Shown here piece by piece: positions 15,963 to 28,155 of a stretch of DNA of 64,000 nt. The DNA comes from Chachezhania sediminis. GTDB taxonomy: Bacteria > Pseudomonadota > Alphaproteobacteria > Rhodobacterales > Rhodobacteraceae. The notes beneath the pieces were generated by a model. The model was not told where the DNA came from and did not search any database. It worked only from the letters and a program-made list of their open reading frames with translations. The stretch is from NCBI RefSeq assembly GCF_009765275.1, contig NZ_VOPH01000001.1, positions 1 through 64,000 on the forward strand. The letters run 5' to 3'. Every line of letters begins with the position of its first letter. Positions within the stretch are counted from its first letter, which is position 1. The position numbers and the translations under genes were made by a program.

Positions 15963-18017
15963 TCAGCTGCGCCGACGGCGGCGGCGACCGCTGCCATCCT
16001 CGCCCGAGCCATGGGTATTGAAGGACACGTCCGGCAGCGACACGATCTTCGACAGTTCCGGAAAGGGATCGGTCTTGTGCGGGATCGCGTTGGCGGCCAC
16101 GAAATGGTCCTGAAACTTGGGCTCGATCGCCGTTTCGACCTTGGTGATCTGGCGCACGGTCGCCTCGATCTCGGCCCTGGCGTCGATATTGCACAGCGCG
16201 ATCCGCGCGCCGGTCCCTGCGGCGTTCCCGGCCGAGGTCACCTTGTCCAGCGGCACGTCCGGGATCATGCCCAGTACCATCGCGTGCTTGGGCGAAATAT
16301 GCGCGCCGAAGGCTCCGGCCAGCACCACGCGGTCGACCTTGTCGACGTTCCGCTCATCCATCAAAAGCCGTGCCCCGGCATAAAGTGCCGACTTGGCCAG
16401 CTGGATCGCCCTTATGTCGCCTTGGGTGACCGAAATCAGCGGTCCTCCGGCCTCGGTCCCGTCCCAGATGACATAGGCCTGCGTGCGCCCGTCCGGGATG
16501 CAGCGCGGGGTCCCGGTCTGCGCGGCAGAGCCGATCAGGCCGGACCCGTCCAGAAGGCCGGCCATCCGCATCTCGGCCACCGCCTCGATGATGCCGGACC
16601 CGCAGATGCCGGTGATCCCGGTCTTGCCGGCCGCCTCGGTAAATCCGTCCTCGTCCGACCACAGGTCGACCCCGATCACGCGGAAGCGGGGTTCCTTCGT
16701 CGCCGGGTCGATCTCGATCCTCTCGATGGCGCCGGGGGCGGCCCGCTGGCCGGAACTGATCTGCGCGCCCTCGAAGGCCGGCCCGGTGGGCGAGGAGCAG
16801 GCCAGCACGCGGCTGGTATCGCCCAGCAGGATTTCCGCATTGGTGCCCACATCGACGACCAGCACCAGGTCTTGCGACCGGCCGGGCTGTTCCGACAGCG
16901 CCACGGCCGCAGCATCGGCGCCGACATGGCCGGCGATACAGGGCAGGACATAGATCCGTGCGCGCGGGTTCAGGCCCCGAAGCCCCAGATCCGACGCGGC
17001 CAGCGTTATGGCGTTCGAGGTCACCAGCGCAAAGGGTGCCTGGCCCAGTTCCACGGGATCGAAGCCCAGCAGCAGGTGATGCATCACGGGGTTGCAGACA
17101 AAGACTGTCTCGACGATCCGCTCCGCCTCGATGCCCGCCTCGGCGGCCAGTTTCCCGGCCAGTTGCCCGATGGCTTCGCGCACGGCCGCCGTCATCTCGG
17201 CATCGCCGCCGGGGTTCATCATGGCATAGGAGACCCGGCTCATCAGGTCCTCGCCAAAGCGGATCTGCGGGTTCATCGCCCCGGCCGAGGCGGTGACGGC
17301 TCCCGTCGCAAGGTCCGTCAGATGCGCCGCGATGGTGGTGGATCCCAGGTCGATCGCCAGCCCGTAGAGCGGCCCTTCCTGCAGTCCCGGCCAGATCTCT
17401 ACGATCCGCGGTGAGGCGCCTGTGTGATCGTGGTAAAGCGCCACGGTCACCTGCCAGCTACCCTTGCGCAAGACAGGTTGCAGCCGCGCCAGCAGCGACA
17501 GATCGGCGGTGACGCCCTCGACCTGCCATTGCTCTTTCAGCGCGCGGGCCAGCCGTTCGAAATCGCCGCTGGGCACGTGCATGTCGGGTTCTTCGACCTC
17601 GACCAGAACCAGCCGCGTGGCGGGGTTCATGGCGATATCGCGCATGGTGGCGGCCTTGCGGACGACCTGCTTGTGAACCTGGCTTTCGGGCGGCACGTCG
17701 ATGACGATATCGCCCTGGATCTGCGCCTGGCAGCCCAGGCGGCGCCCCTTGGGCAGGCCGCGGATCCGGTCGTACCGCTCCTCGACCGCGTTCCATTCCG
17801 ACAGCGCATCCGCGCCCGCATGGACCCCGTGCTTGGCGAAATCGCCATAGGCCGGTGCCACCTGGCACTTGGAACAGATCCCGCGTCCGCCGCAGACCGA
17901 ATCCAGGTCGACGCCCAACTTCCGCGCGGCCGCCAGCACCGGCGTGCCGCGCGCGACGCGCCCGCGCTTGCCCGAGGGCGTGAAGACGACAAGGGGATCG
18001 GTGGTCGCGTCGGTCAT
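15963..18017 (-). CDS. Ferredoxin-ASKHA corrinoid activation protein (RACo/RamA type, DUF4445)
   Basis: A 684-residue protein. An N-terminal [2Fe-2S] ferredoxin domain carries Cys-42, Cys-48 and Cys-51 in VCGGRGICSKCQ and Cys-96 in RRLGCQAQ. A middle linker follows, then a large ASKHA ATPase-like domain (about 225-650) with YGLAIDLGSTTIAAHLTDL, VVDVGTNAEILLGD, GPAFEGAQIS and GICGSGIIEAVAEM. Such proteins reduce cob(II)amide to cob(I)amide to reactivate corrinoid methyltransferases. The C-terminus ends GSGRRRRRRS, resembling the Arg-rich tail of the methyl-THF methyltransferase at 11593. It is encoded opposite to that gene; no corrinoid protein is adjacent. Confidence 0.9.
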   Translation of the reverse strand: MTDATTDPLVVFTPSGKRGRVARGTPVLAAARKLGVDLDSVCGGRGICSKCQVAPAYGDFAKHGVHAGADALSEWNAVEERYDRIRGLPKGRRLGCQAQIQGDIVIDVPPESQVHKQVVRKAATMRDIAMNPATRLVLVEVEEPDMHVPSGDFERLARALKEQWQVEGVTADLSLLARLQPVLRKGSWQVTVALYHDHTGASPRIVEIWPGLQEGPLYGLAIDLGSTTIAAHLTDLATGAVTASAGAMNPQIRFGEDLMSRVSYAMMNPGGDAEMTAAVREAIGQLAGKLAAEAGIEAERIVETVFVCNPVMHHLLLGFDPVELGQAPFALVTSNAITLAASDLGLRGLNPRARIYVLPCIAGHVGADAAAVALSEQPGRSQDLVLVVDVGTNAEILLGDTSRVLACSSPTGPAFEGAQISSGQRAAPGAIERIEIDPATKEPRFRVIGVDLWSDEDGFTEAAGKTGITGICGSGIIEAVAEMRMAGLLDGSGLIGSAAQTGTPRCIPDGRTQAYVIWDGTEAGGPLISVTQGDIRAIQLAKSALYAGARLLMDERNVDKVDRVVLAGAFGAHISPKHAMVLGMIPDVPLDKVTSAGNAAGTGARIALCNIDARAEIEATVRQITKVETAIEPKFQDHFVAANAIPHKTDPFPELSKIVSLPDVSFNTHGSGEDGSGRRRRRRS

Positions 18018-19945
<1,928 letters not shown>

Positions 19946-19948
19946 GCC

Positions 19949-21172
19949 ATGACTCCGGCCGCGCGGGCCCAGACCGCCATCCAGATCCTGGACGAGGTTC
20001 TGGCGGGAGCAGCCGCCGAACAGGCGCTGACTGCCTGGGCGCGGCGCAGCCGCTATGCCGGGTCCGGCGACCGGGCGGCGGTGCGCGATCTGGTCTTCGA
20101 TGCGCTGCGGTGCCTGCGGTCCTGTGCGGCAGCCGGGGGGCGGCCGGCCGGCGGGCTGGGACCCGAGACGACGGGCCGGGCGCTGATCCTGGGCCAGTTG
20201 CGCCTCTGCGGGACAGATCCGGACACCATCTTCACCGGCGAGCGTCATGCGCCCGAGGTGCTGACTGCCGCTGAACGCGAGAGCGGGGCATCATCGCTCG
20301 ACGAGCTGCCGGCCGCGGAGCGCCGCGACCTGCCGGACTGGGTCTGGCCCGAAGTGACCCGCAGTGCGCGCGGCGCGGCCGAGGAGACGGCACAGGCGCT
20401 GCGCCACCGCGCGCAGGTGCACCTGCGCGTGAACCGCGCCCGTGCGGATCTGCAATCAGCAATCGGCCTGCTTGCCGCCGACGGGATTACGGCCGTGGCC
20501 CATCCTGCGGCACCGATGGCGTTGCTGGTCACCGGCGGGGCCCGCAGGATCCGCAATTCCGCCGCCTATCGCGACGGGGTGGTAGAGCTTCAGGATGCCG
20601 CCAGCCAGGCGATCTGCGCCACGCTGCCCCTGAAGGACGGGATGAGGGTGCTGGACTATTGCGCGGGCGGGGGCGGCAAGACGCTGGCGATGGCGGCCGA
20701 GGCGAAACTGGATCTGTTCGCCCACGATGCCCAGCCCCAGCGGATGCGCGACCTGGCCGACCGTGCCGACCGCGCCGGTGTCGTCGTGACCCGGCTGGCG
20801 ACCGGGGACCTGGCGCGTCAGGGGCCTTTCGACCTGGTCCTGTGCGACGTGCCCTGTTCCGGTAGCGGGGCCTGGAGGCGGGCGCCCGAGGGCAAGTGGC
20901 GCCTGACGCCGGACCGCCTGGCCGAGATCCGCCGGATCCAGGCCGCCATCCTGGCCTCCGCGGCCGCGCTGGTGCGTCCGGGCGGCACGCTGGCCTATGC
21001 CACCTGTTCGATCTTCCGCTGCGAGAATACCGAACAAATTTCAGAATTTGTCGAAAGGAATAGCCCCTGGAAGGCTGAAACCGAACGACATTGGGCGCTT
21101 TCGTCCGGATTGAGTGGCACGGACACACCGGAAACGGACGGATTTTACTTGTCAATGATTGAGCGCAGTTGA
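19949..21172 (+). CDS. rsmB: RsmB/NOP-family RNA (cytosine-5) methyltransferase
   Basis: A 407-residue SAM-dependent enzyme of the RsmB/NOP2 family, probably modifying C967 of 16S rRNA. An N-terminal NusB-like helical part (about 1-130) is followed by the Rossmann methyltransferase domain: VLDYCAGGGGKTLAMA (SAM loop), DVPCSGSGAWRR with Cys-303, and YATCSIFRCEN with Cys-353, the two cysteines expected of m5C RNA methyltransferases. The last 50 codons are more AT-rich than the rest. It follows guaB by 3 bp. The exact target position is inferred from family, not from this sequence. Confidence 0.9.
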   Translation: MTPAARAQTAIQILDEVLAGAAAEQALTAWARRSRYAGSGDRAAVRDLVFDALRCLRSCAAAGGRPAGGLGPETTGRALILGQLRLCGTDPDTIFTGERHAPEVLTAAERESGASSLDELPAAERRDLPDWVWPEVTRSARGAAEETAQALRHRAQVHLRVNRARADLQSAIGLLAADGITAVAHPAAPMALLVTGGARRIRNSAAYRDGVVELQDAASQAICATLPLKDGMRVLDYCAGGGGKTLAMAAEAKLDLFAHDAQPQRMRDLADRADRAGVVVTRLATGDLARQGPFDLVLCDVPCSGSGAWRRAPEGKWRLTPDRLAEIRRIQAAILASAAALVRPGGTLAYATCSIFRCENTEQISEFVERNSPWKAETERHWALSSGLSGTDTPETDGFYLSMIERS

Positions 21173-21245
21173 CGCAGATCGCCTAATTTGGTGACAGTCT
21201 CCGAACGAATTTTCATACACGGTCTCCTTGTTGCTCCGTGCGTGG

Positions 21246-21261
21246 TTCACCGATCGTTAAC
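21246..21261 (+). promoter_or_regulatory. CtrA-like site upstream of cckA
   Basis: TTCA-CCGATCG-TTAAC differs from the TTAA-N7-TTAAC CtrA consensus at one position and lies about 45 bases before the cckA start. Binding is inferred only. Confidence 0.4.
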
Positions 21262-21307
21262 CGGTGCCGCGTGATATGTCCCAAAGTCCCATCGGACGGA
21301 GGCAACG

Positions 21308-23608
21308 GTGTACAACGACACAGCTTTTCCCGTGCCCGACCTGCGCATTGTCGCGCTGTCCCCAATCCGGTTTGTACTGGCCCTGCTGGTATCGTCTGCC
21401 TGTATCGTGGCCGGCATCGCAAGCGAGCTGCCTCATCTTCTGGCACTTCTCATGTTTTGCGCCGGGGTGACGGGCATCGTCATCGTGGCGTTGGTGGCGT
21501 TGCGGGCGCGCATCCGGGTCCGGGAACACCAGGTGGCGATGGCCACGCTGGACAGCTTCATCCAGCACGACGCGGCCCCGGCCTTTGTCACCGACGAAAC
21601 CGGCGCGATCTGTACGTGCAATGCCGCGGCCCTGCGGCAGCACCCGCAGGATGGAGGCGACGCGCAGCCGCTGTCCACGGTGCTGCGGGGGCTTTTCGCC
21701 AATCCGGCGGCGGTGCTGGTGCGGCTGCAAAGCCAGGCGCGGACCGACGGAACAGCACACGAGGATGTTCTGACCAGTCGCGGGCATGTCCGGTTGTCGG
21801 CGCAGGCCATCGGCGACAGCGGCTATCTTTGGCGGCTGCACGATATCGCCCGGTCGGGGCAGCTGTCGGGCCCCGACCAGTACCGCCTCCCGGTCCTTAC
21901 CGTCGGCCGCGGCGGCGCGATCCTGGCCATGAACCAGCAGGCGCGCAAGCTGGTGGGGACTCAGGCCTCCAGCATCGACCAGATCTTCCGCCAAGCCCCG
22001 CGCAACAATGCCCTGAACCGTGTCGACGGGTCCGACGGGCCTACGGATGTCGCTGTCGCGCGGCTGGGTGGCCCGGCCGGGCGCGAGGACTGGCTGATGG
22101 TCCCCGTGGGCGAAAGCGCCACCGGGCCTGCCGGGCTAGATACGTTGCCGGTGCCGCTGGTCGAGGTCGACGCCGACGGGCGGGTCGTGCAGGCCAACTG
22201 GCTGGCCGCGGCGCTGCTGTTGATGGAGCCGGGGGAAAAGGTCCATATCGAAGATCTGATGCAGGGCCTCAGCCGTCCGGTGACGGACTGGATCCGGGAC
22301 GCAGCCCATGGCCTGACCTCCAAGAACACCGAATTCCTGAAGCTGAAACGCCCCGAGCGCGAAGTCTTCGTCCAGGGCTCGCTGAACCGCGTGGGTCAGG
22401 GCGAAAGCGCGCGGCTGGTGGCGGTCCTGAACGACGCAACAGAGCTGAAGACGCTGGAAGCGCAGTTCGTGCAAAGCCAGAAGATGCAGGCCATAGGCCA
22501 GCTGGCCGGCGGCGTGGCCCATGATTTCAACAACCTCCTGACCGCCATTTCCGGCCATTGCGACCTGTTGTTGCTGCGCCACGACCCGGGCGACCAGGAC
22601 TATGGCGATCTGGTGCAGATCGTGCAGAACGCGAACCGCGCGGCCTCGCTTGTGGGGCAGTTGCTGGCGTTTTCGCGGAAACAGACGCTGCGGCCGGAAT
22701 CTCTCGACCTGCGGGACACGCTGGCCGACCTGACCCATCTGCTGAACCGGCTGGTGGGGGAACGGGTGACACTGACCCTGTCCCATGATCCGATCCTGAA
22801 ATCGATCCGCGCCGACAAGAGGCAGCTGGAACAGGTACTGATGAACCTTGTGGTGAACGCCCGCGATGCCATGCCCGACGGCGGTGAGATCCGGATCGAA
22901 ACCGAGGTGGTGAGCCTGGACGAACCGCTGGTCCGAGACCGTGCCACGGTGCCGCCCGGCGAATACGTGACCTTGCGGGTGTCGGACGAAGGCATGGGCA
23001 TCGGCGCCGACAAGCTGACCAAAGTGTTCGAGCCGTTCTACACCACCAAGCGCACCGGCGAAGGCACCGGCCTGGGCCTGTCGACGGCCTATGGGATCGT
23101 GAAACAATCCGGCGGCTTCATCTTTGTCGACAGCGTCGAAGGGCAGGGCACGGTCTTCACGCTGTACTTCCCGTCCTACAAGGCATCGTCCGATGCGCCG
23201 GAAGTTCCGTTGCCGGCCGAACCCGCTGCCGCGCCGCGGCAGGGCGAAGGCGTGGTCCTGCTGGTCGAGGACGAGCCGCCGGTCCGGGCCTTTGCCTCGC
23301 GCGCGCTGCGCCTGCGCGGCTATACCGTGCTGGAGGCGGAATCGGGAGAGGATGCGCTGCGCCAGCTGGAGGATCCGGACCTGGCGGTCGATGTCTTCGT
23401 GACCGACGTGGTCATGCCGGGGCTGGACGGTCCCAGCTGGGTGCGGAAGGCGATGCAGAATCGCCCCGACGTCCGCGTCGTCTTCGTGTCGGGCTATGCC
23501 GAGGACGCGTTTGGCGACAACGGTCCCAGCCTGCCCAATTCGGTCTTCCTGCCAAAGCCGTTTTCGCTGAACCAGCTGACAGAGACGGTCTACCAGCAGC
23601 TGGCGTGA
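21308..23608 (+). CDS. cckA: Hybrid histidine kinase CckA
   Basis: A 766-residue inner-membrane hybrid kinase. Two N-terminal transmembrane helices (about 18-38 and 42-66) precede PAS-like regions (about 75-390), then a HisKA domain with the phospho-acceptor His-405 in [22 protein letters not shown], an HATPase domain ([34 protein letters not shown]) and a C-terminal receiver with Asp-700 in [13 protein letters not shown]. The [10 protein letters not shown] box is typical of CckA. The start is GTG at 21308 with GGAGG 5 bases upstream. CckA passes phosphate through ChpT (at 57462) to CtrA, controlling motility, gene-transfer-agent production and cell-cycle genes in this group. Confidence 0.93.
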   Translation: MYNDTAFPVPDLRIVALSPIRFVLALLVSSACIVAGIASELPHLLALLMFCAGVTGIVIVALVALRARIRVREHQVAMATLDSFIQHDAAPAFVTDETGAICTCNAAALRQHPQDGGDAQPLSTVLRGLFANPAAVLVRLQSQARTDGTAHEDVLTSRGHVRLSAQAIGDSGYLWRLHDIARSGQLSGPDQYRLPVLTVGRGGAILAMNQQARKLVGTQASSIDQIFRQAPRNNALNRVDGSDGPTDVAVARLGGPAGREDWLMVPVGESATGPAGLDTLPVPLVEVDADGRVVQANWLAAALLLMEPGEKVHIEDLMQGLSRPVTDWIRDAAHGLTSKNTEFLKLKRPEREVFVQGSLNRVGQGESARLVAVLNDATELKTLEAQFVQSQKMQAIGQLAGGVAHDFNNLLTAISGHCDLLLLRHDPGDQDYGDLVQIVQNANRAASLVGQLLAFSRKQTLRPESLDLRDTLADLTHLLNRLVGERVTLTLSHDPILKSIRADKRQLEQVLMNLVVNARDAMPDGGEIRIETEVVSLDEPLVRDRATVPPGEYVTLRVSDEGMGIGADKLTKVFEPFYTTKRTGEGTGLGLSTAYGIVKQSGGFIFVDSVEGQGTVFTLYFPSYKASSDAPEVPLPAEPAAAPRQGEGVVLLVEDEPPVRAFASRALRLRGYTVLEAESGEDALRQLEDPDLAVDVFVTDVVMPGLDGPSWVRKAMQNRPDVRVVFVSGYAEDAFGDNGPSLPNSVFLPKPFSLNQLTETVYQQLA

Positions 23609-23646
23609 CGAAATCTGCATCGTGACACTGTCCCGGCCGCAGGTTG

Positions 23647-23662
23647 GTAACCTTGCGTTAAC
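23647..23662 (+). promoter_or_regulatory. CtrA-like site downstream of cckA
   Basis: GTAA-CCTTGCG-TTAAC, one mismatch from TTAA-N7-TTAAC, 39 bases after cckA and about 330 bases before recA. Its role, if any, is inferred. Confidence 0.35.
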
Positions 23663-23918
23663 CCAATTCGTAAAAAATGATTTCAGGCTTCGGGAGGTTG
23701 CTTTCCCGGCCGCGCGGTTCCCCCAGCCGTGACCGGCGCATCCGGCGCCAGATCGCGCCCGGCTCTCCCCCCTCTGAGCCGGCGCGATCAGCACCGGCTG
23801 GTCCCGGTGCGTCCGGGTGCGCCTTGCCTGCCTCTGGCAGGTCCCGCGACTCATCTCCCTTAGGCACCCGTGCGAAGGGGAGATTTCAATTGAAATGTTC
23901 TCCTTTTGGTCCTATTGA

Positions 23919-23933
23919 GAACAAGAGGCGAAC
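23919..23933 (+). promoter_or_regulatory. LexA (SOS) box of recA
   Basis: GAACAAGAGGCGAAC is a perfect GAAC-N7-GAAC, the reverse complement of GTTC-N7-GTTC, the LexA recognition sequence established for Rhodobacter and other alphaproteobacteria. It lies 58 bases before the recA start codon, consistent with SOS repression of recA. Confidence 0.85.
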
Positions 23934-23990
23934 GAAGCAGCAATTGCCGCCCCCCGACGGGTGTGACAATAAGAGAAGGACCGATAGGCA

Positions 23991-25061
23991 ATGGCGGATC
24001 TCCTGACGATGGGCAGCAAATCGAACCCCGACAAGCAGAAGGCGCTGGACAGCGCCCTGGCCCAGATCGAACGGCAGTTCGGCAAGGGCTCGATCATGAA
24101 GCTGGGCGGTGAAAACCCGATCCAGGAAATCGAAGCGACGTCTACCGGCTCGCTGGGTCTGGACATTGCGCTGGGGATCGGTGGGTTGCCGATGGGCCGC
24201 ATCATCGAGATCTACGGGCCGGAAAGCTCGGGCAAGACGACGCTGACGCTGCACTGCGTGGCCGAACAGCAGAAGAAGGGTGGCATCTGCGCCTTCGTCG
24301 ATGCCGAACACGCGCTGGATCCGCTTTACGCGCGCAAGCTGGGCGTCGATCTGGATGAACTGCTGATCTCGCAGCCGGACACGGGCGAACAGGCGCTGGA
24401 AATCACCGACACGCTGGTGCGGTCGGGGGCGGTGAACCTGGTCGTGGTCGATTCGGTGGCCGCCCTGACGCCCAAGTCCGAGCTGGAAGGCGACATGGGT
24501 GATTCCAGCGTCGGCGTCCATGCCCGCCTGATGAGCCAGGCCATGCGGAAACTGACCGGTTCGATTTCCAAGTCGAAGTGCATGGTTATCTTCATCAACC
24601 AGATCAGGATGAAGATCGGTGTCATGTTCGGCAGCCCGGAAACCACGACAGGCGGCAACGCGCTGAAATTCTATTCCTCGGTCCGGCTGGATATCCGCCG
24701 CATCGGGTCGATCAAGGACCGGGACGAGGTGGTGGGCAATTCGACCCGCGTGAAGGTCGTCAAGAACAAGGTCGCGCCGCCGTTCAAGCAGGTGGAATTC
24801 GACATCATGTATGGCGAAGGCATCTCCAAGACCGGCGAACTTCTGGACCTGGGCGTGCAGGCCGGCGTGGTGAACAAGTCCGGCGCCTGGTTCAGCTATG
24901 GCGACGAACGGATCGGGCAGGGGCGCGAGAACGCCAAGCAGTTCCTGCGCGAGAACAAGTCCATCGCGCTGGAGATCGAGGACAAGATCCGCGCGGCACA
25001 TGGGCTGGAGTTCGACTATTCCGAAGGCGACGCCGAGGACGGAGACATCCTCGAAGCGTGA
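23991..25061 (+). CDS. recA: Recombinase RecA
   Basis: A 356-residue DNA strand-exchange ATPase. Walker A is GPESSGKTT near residues 75-83; [20 protein letters not shown] is the conserved L1/L2 region; the C-terminus is acidic ([12 protein letters not shown]), as usual. It filaments on single-stranded DNA, drives recombination repair and triggers LexA self-cleavage. The LexA box in its promoter indicates SOS induction. A strong terminator follows. Confidence 0.98.
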   Translation: MADLLTMGSKSNPDKQKALDSALAQIERQFGKGSIMKLGGENPIQEIEATSTGSLGLDIALGIGGLPMGRIIEIYGPESSGKTTLTLHCVAEQQKKGGICAFVDAEHALDPLYARKLGVDLDELLISQPDTGEQALEITDTLVRSGAVNLVVVDSVAALTPKSELEGDMGDSSVGVHARLMSQAMRKLTGSISKSKCMVIFINQIRMKIGVMFGSPETTTGGNALKFYSSVRLDIRRIGSIKDRDEVVGNSTRVKVVKNKVAPPFKQVEFDIMYGEGISKTGELLDLGVQAGVVNKSGAWFSYGDERIGQGRENAKQFLRENKSIALEIEDKIRAAHGLEFDYSEGDAEDGDILEA

Positions 25062-25071
25062 TCCCCGGATG

Positions 25072-25097
25072 CGGCCGCCTACCGGGGCGGCCGTTTT
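25072..25097 (+). terminator. Intrinsic terminator of recA
   Basis: CGGCCGCC, six-base loop, GGCGGCCG, TTTT, starting 11 bases after the recA stop codon. Confidence 0.85.
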
Positions 25098-25207
25098 CCC
25101 GGGGCGTGGCCTGATCGCCCCGGGGGTCACGCGCCCGGTGGACAGGCCCTGACAGGGCGGATATGTGGAACGACACCCAGACATCCGCGCCGAAGGTCAG
25201 CCCGCAC

Positions 25208-27868
25208 ATGCCCACCGTCAACGACATCCGGTCCGCTTTCCTGAACTACTTTGCCAAGAACGATCACGCGGTCGTTCCGTCGAGCCCGCTCGTCCCCCGG
25301 AACGACCCGACACTGATGTTCGTCAACTCGGGCATGGTTCAGTTCAAGAACGTCTTTACGGGCGTGGAAACGCGTGACTATTCCCGCGCGACCACCGCGC
25401 AGAAATGCGTCCGCGCCGGCGGCAAGCACAACGACCTGGACAACGTCGGTTACACCGCGCGTCACCACACCTTCTTCGAGATGATGGGGAACTTTTCCTT
25501 CGGGGACTATTTCAAGGAACAGGCGATCCCCTTCGCCTGGGAGATGGTCACCAAGGAACTGGACATCCCGGCCGACAAGCTGCTGGTCACCGTCTTCCAT
25601 ACGGATGACGAGGCCGCGGACCTGTGGAAGAAGGTCGCGGGCCTGCCGGACGAGCGTATCATCCGCATCCCTACCAGCGACAATTTCTGGATGATGGGCC
25701 CGACCGGCCCCTGCGGTCCCTGTTCCGAAATCTTCTATGACCACGGCGATCACATCTGGGGTGGCCCTCCGGGTAGCCCGGAAGAAGACGGCGACCGGTT
25801 CGTCGAGATCTGGAACCTCGTCTTCATGCAGCACGAGCAGTTCGAGGACGGCACCCGCACCGACCTGCCGCGCCCGTCGATCGACACCGGCATGGGGATC
25901 GAACGCGTGGCGGCCCTGCTGCAGGGCACCAACGACAATTATGGCACCGACCTGATGCGCTCGCTGATCCTGGCCAGCGCGGATGCCACCAGCACCGATC
26001 CCGACGGAACCGGCCGCGTGCATCACCGGGTCATCGCCGATCACCTGCGGTCGACGTCCTTCCTGCTGGCCGATGGCGTGATGCCGTCGAATGACGGCCG
26101 CGGCTACGTCCTGCGCCGGATCATGCGTCGCGCCATGCGGCATGCGCACCTTCTGGGCGCCAAGGACCCGTTGATGTATCGCCTGGTGCCGGCGCTGGTT
26201 CGCCAGATGGGCGCCGCCTATCCGGAACTGACCCGGGCGCAAGCCTTGATCGAGGAAACGCTGAAGCTGGAGGAAACCCGCTTCAAGCAGACGCTCGACC
26301 GTGGGCTGAAGCTGCTGGACGACGAACTGGATCTTCTGCCCGATGGCGCAAACCTGCCGGGCGAGGCTGCGTTCAAGCTGTACGACACCTATGGTTTCCC
26401 GCTGGACCTGACGCAGGATGCTCTGCGAGAGAAAGGCCGGGCGGTCGACACCGACGGTTTCGACAAGGCCATGGAAGAACAGAAGGCCAAGGCGCGCGCC
26501 GCCTGGGCCGGTTCTGGCGAAACGGCGGATGCGACCGTCTGGTTCGACGTGGCCGACAAGCACGGTGCCACCGATTTCCTGGGCTATGAAACCGAAACGG
26601 CCGAAGGCCAGATCGTGGCGCTGGTCGAAGGCGGCGCACTGGTCGACAAGGCCCAGAAGGGCGCAACGGTCCAGATCGCCCTGAACCAGACGCCTTTCTA
26701 CGGCGAAAGCGGCGGTCAGGTCGGCGATACCGGTATCATTCGGACCGAAGGCGGCGTGGCGAAGGTCACAGACACGCGCAAGACTGCCGGTGTCTTCATC
26801 CACTTCGCCGAAGTGACCGAGGGCTCGATCGCCACGGGCGATGCCGCGGCGCTGGAGGTCGACCACGCCCGCCGGACCGCGATCCGCGCCAACCACTCGG
26901 CCACGCACCTGCTGCACGAAGCCCTGCGCGAGGCGCTTGGCGATCACGTCGCGCAGCGCGGGTCCCTGAACGCGGCCGACCGGCTGCGCTTCGACTTCTC
27001 GCACACCAGGGCAGTGACGGCCGAGGAACTGGCCCGGGTCGAACGCGATGTGAACGCCTTCATCCGCCAGAACGCTCCGGTGGAAACGCGGATCATGGCG
27101 CCCGACGATGCCCGGGAACTCGGGGCGCAGGCGCTCTTCGGCGAGAAATACGGCGACGAGGTCCGCGTCGTGTCCATGGGTATCCTGCCGGGATCCGGAA
27201 AGGGCGCGGACAAGCAGACCTATTCGCTGGAACTCTGCGGCGGCACGCATGTCAGGCAGACTGGCGACATCGGTGCCTTTGTGGCGCTGGGGGACAGCGC
27301 ATCCTCGGCCGGCGTCCGCCGGATCGAGGCACTGACCGGACAGGCGGCGCTGGACTATCTGGCCGGTCAGGGTGCGAAACTGGCCGAAACGGCCTCGGTC
27401 CTGAAATCTTCGGTCGCCGAGGTGCCCGAGCGGGTGAAGGCCCTGATGGACGAACGCAAGGCGCTGGCGGCCGAGGTCGCGCAACTCAGGCGTGAGCTGG
27501 CCATGTCGGGCGGAGGCGCGGCTGCGCCCGAGGCGAAGGAGATCGGTGGCGTGCCGTTCCTCGCGCAGGTGCTGACCGGCGTCACGGGCAAGGACCTGCC
27601 GCCACTGGTCGACGAACACAAGACGCGCCTGGGGACGGGCGCGGTGCTGCTGATCGCGGATGTCGACGGCAAGGCGGCCGTGGCGGCCGGCGTGACCGCC
27701 GACCTGAAAGGCAAGGTCTCTGCGGTTGACCTCGTTCGCGCCGCGGTCGAGAAACTGGGCGGCAAGGGCGGTGGCGGCCGTCCGGACATGGCACAGGGCG
27801 GTGGACCCGATGCCTCGGCCGCGCCCGAAGCCATTGCGGCAGCGGAATCAATCCTGGGAGAGAAATGA
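25208..27868 (+). CDS. alaS: Alanyl-tRNA synthetase
   Basis: An 886-residue class II synthetase that charges tRNA-Ala and edits mischarged Ser/Gly. The aminoacylation domain begins [20 protein letters not shown] and contains [20 protein letters not shown]. The editing domain has the zinc ligands HSATHLLHE (about 562) and CGGTH (about 676). The C-Ala domain ends with the Gly-rich [16 protein letters not shown]. The ATG at 25208 was chosen because family members start MPTVNDIR; an in-frame upstream ATG at 25163 would add 15 non-conserved residues. The stop overlaps the start of the next gene, so translation is probably coupled. Confidence 0.97.
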   Translation: MPTVNDIRSAFLNYFAKNDHAVVPSSPLVPRNDPTLMFVNSGMVQFKNVFTGVETRDYSRATTAQKCVRAGGKHNDLDNVGYTARHHTFFEMMGNFSFGDYFKEQAIPFAWEMVTKELDIPADKLLVTVFHTDDEAADLWKKVAGLPDERIIRIPTSDNFWMMGPTGPCGPCSEIFYDHGDHIWGGPPGSPEEDGDRFVEIWNLVFMQHEQFEDGTRTDLPRPSIDTGMGIERVAALLQGTNDNYGTDLMRSLILASADATSTDPDGTGRVHHRVIADHLRSTSFLLADGVMPSNDGRGYVLRRIMRRAMRHAHLLGAKDPLMYRLVPALVRQMGAAYPELTRAQALIEETLKLEETRFKQTLDRGLKLLDDELDLLPDGANLPGEAAFKLYDTYGFPLDLTQDALREKGRAVDTDGFDKAMEEQKAKARAAWAGSGETADATVWFDVADKHGATDFLGYETETAEGQIVALVEGGALVDKAQKGATVQIALNQTPFYGESGGQVGDTGIIRTEGGVAKVTDTRKTAGVFIHFAEVTEGSIATGDAAALEVDHARRTAIRANHSATHLLHEALREALGDHVAQRGSLNAADRLRFDFSHTRAVTAEELARVERDVNAFIRQNAPVETRIMAPDDARELGAQALFGEKYGDEVRVVSMGILPGSGKGADKQTYSLELCGGTHVRQTGDIGAFVALGDSASSAGVRRIEALTGQAALDYLAGQGAKLAETASVLKSSVAEVPERVKALMDERKALAAEVAQLRRELAMSGGGAAAPEAKEIGGVPFLAQVLTGVTGKDLPPLVDEHKTRLGTGAVLLIADVDGKAAVAAGVTADLKGKVSAVDLVRAAVEKLGGKGGGGRPDMAQGGGPDASAAPEAIAAAESILGEK

Positions 27869-28155
27869 TGGGTGCACTCTGGATCGCCAATGTCCATGTG
27901 ACGGACGAAGAGGCCTATGGCAAATATGCCAAGCTGGCCGGACCGGCCATCGCCAAGCACGGCGGCAAGTTCCTGGCCCGGGGCGGGCGCTGCGAGCAGC
28001 TGGAAGGCCGGGCGCGCGCGCGCAACGTGGTGGCCCGGTTCGACAGCGTCGAGGCGGCCGTGGCCTGTTACAACTCGCCCGAATACCAGGAGGCGCTGAG
28101 CCACGCCCGGGATGCCTCCGAACGCGACCTCGTGGTCGTCGAAATGGTCGACTAG
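27865..28155 (+). CDS. DUF1330 family protein
   Basis: A 96-residue dimeric alpha-beta barrel (ferredoxin-like) protein: [28 protein letters not shown], then [16 protein letters not shown] and [24 protein letters not shown], all hallmark DUF1330 blocks. No enzymatic role is established for the family. The start overlaps the alaS stop by 4 bp (ATGA), and a second ATG follows directly, so either may be used. Its 3' end overlaps the convergent VOC gene by 4 bp. Confidence 0.9.
   Translation: MMGALWIANVHVTDEEAYGKYAKLAGPAIAKHGGKFLARGGRCEQLEGRARARNVVARFDSVEAAVACYNSPEYQEALSHARDASERDLVVVEMVD

Larger units (their letters stand above)
23609..23990. other. cckA-recA intergenic region
   Basis: Contains a CtrA-like half-site pair at 23647-23662, a small CCTGCC/GGCAGG hairpin near 23825-23840, the 14-bp palindrome ATTTCAATTGAAAT at 23883-23896 and the LexA box at 23919-23933. 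No gene seen. Confidence 0.7.

Noticed and set aside
25127-27619. An 830-codon open frame opposite alaS
   Set aside because: Antisense shadow; no family motifs, while the plus strand encodes complete AlaRS.
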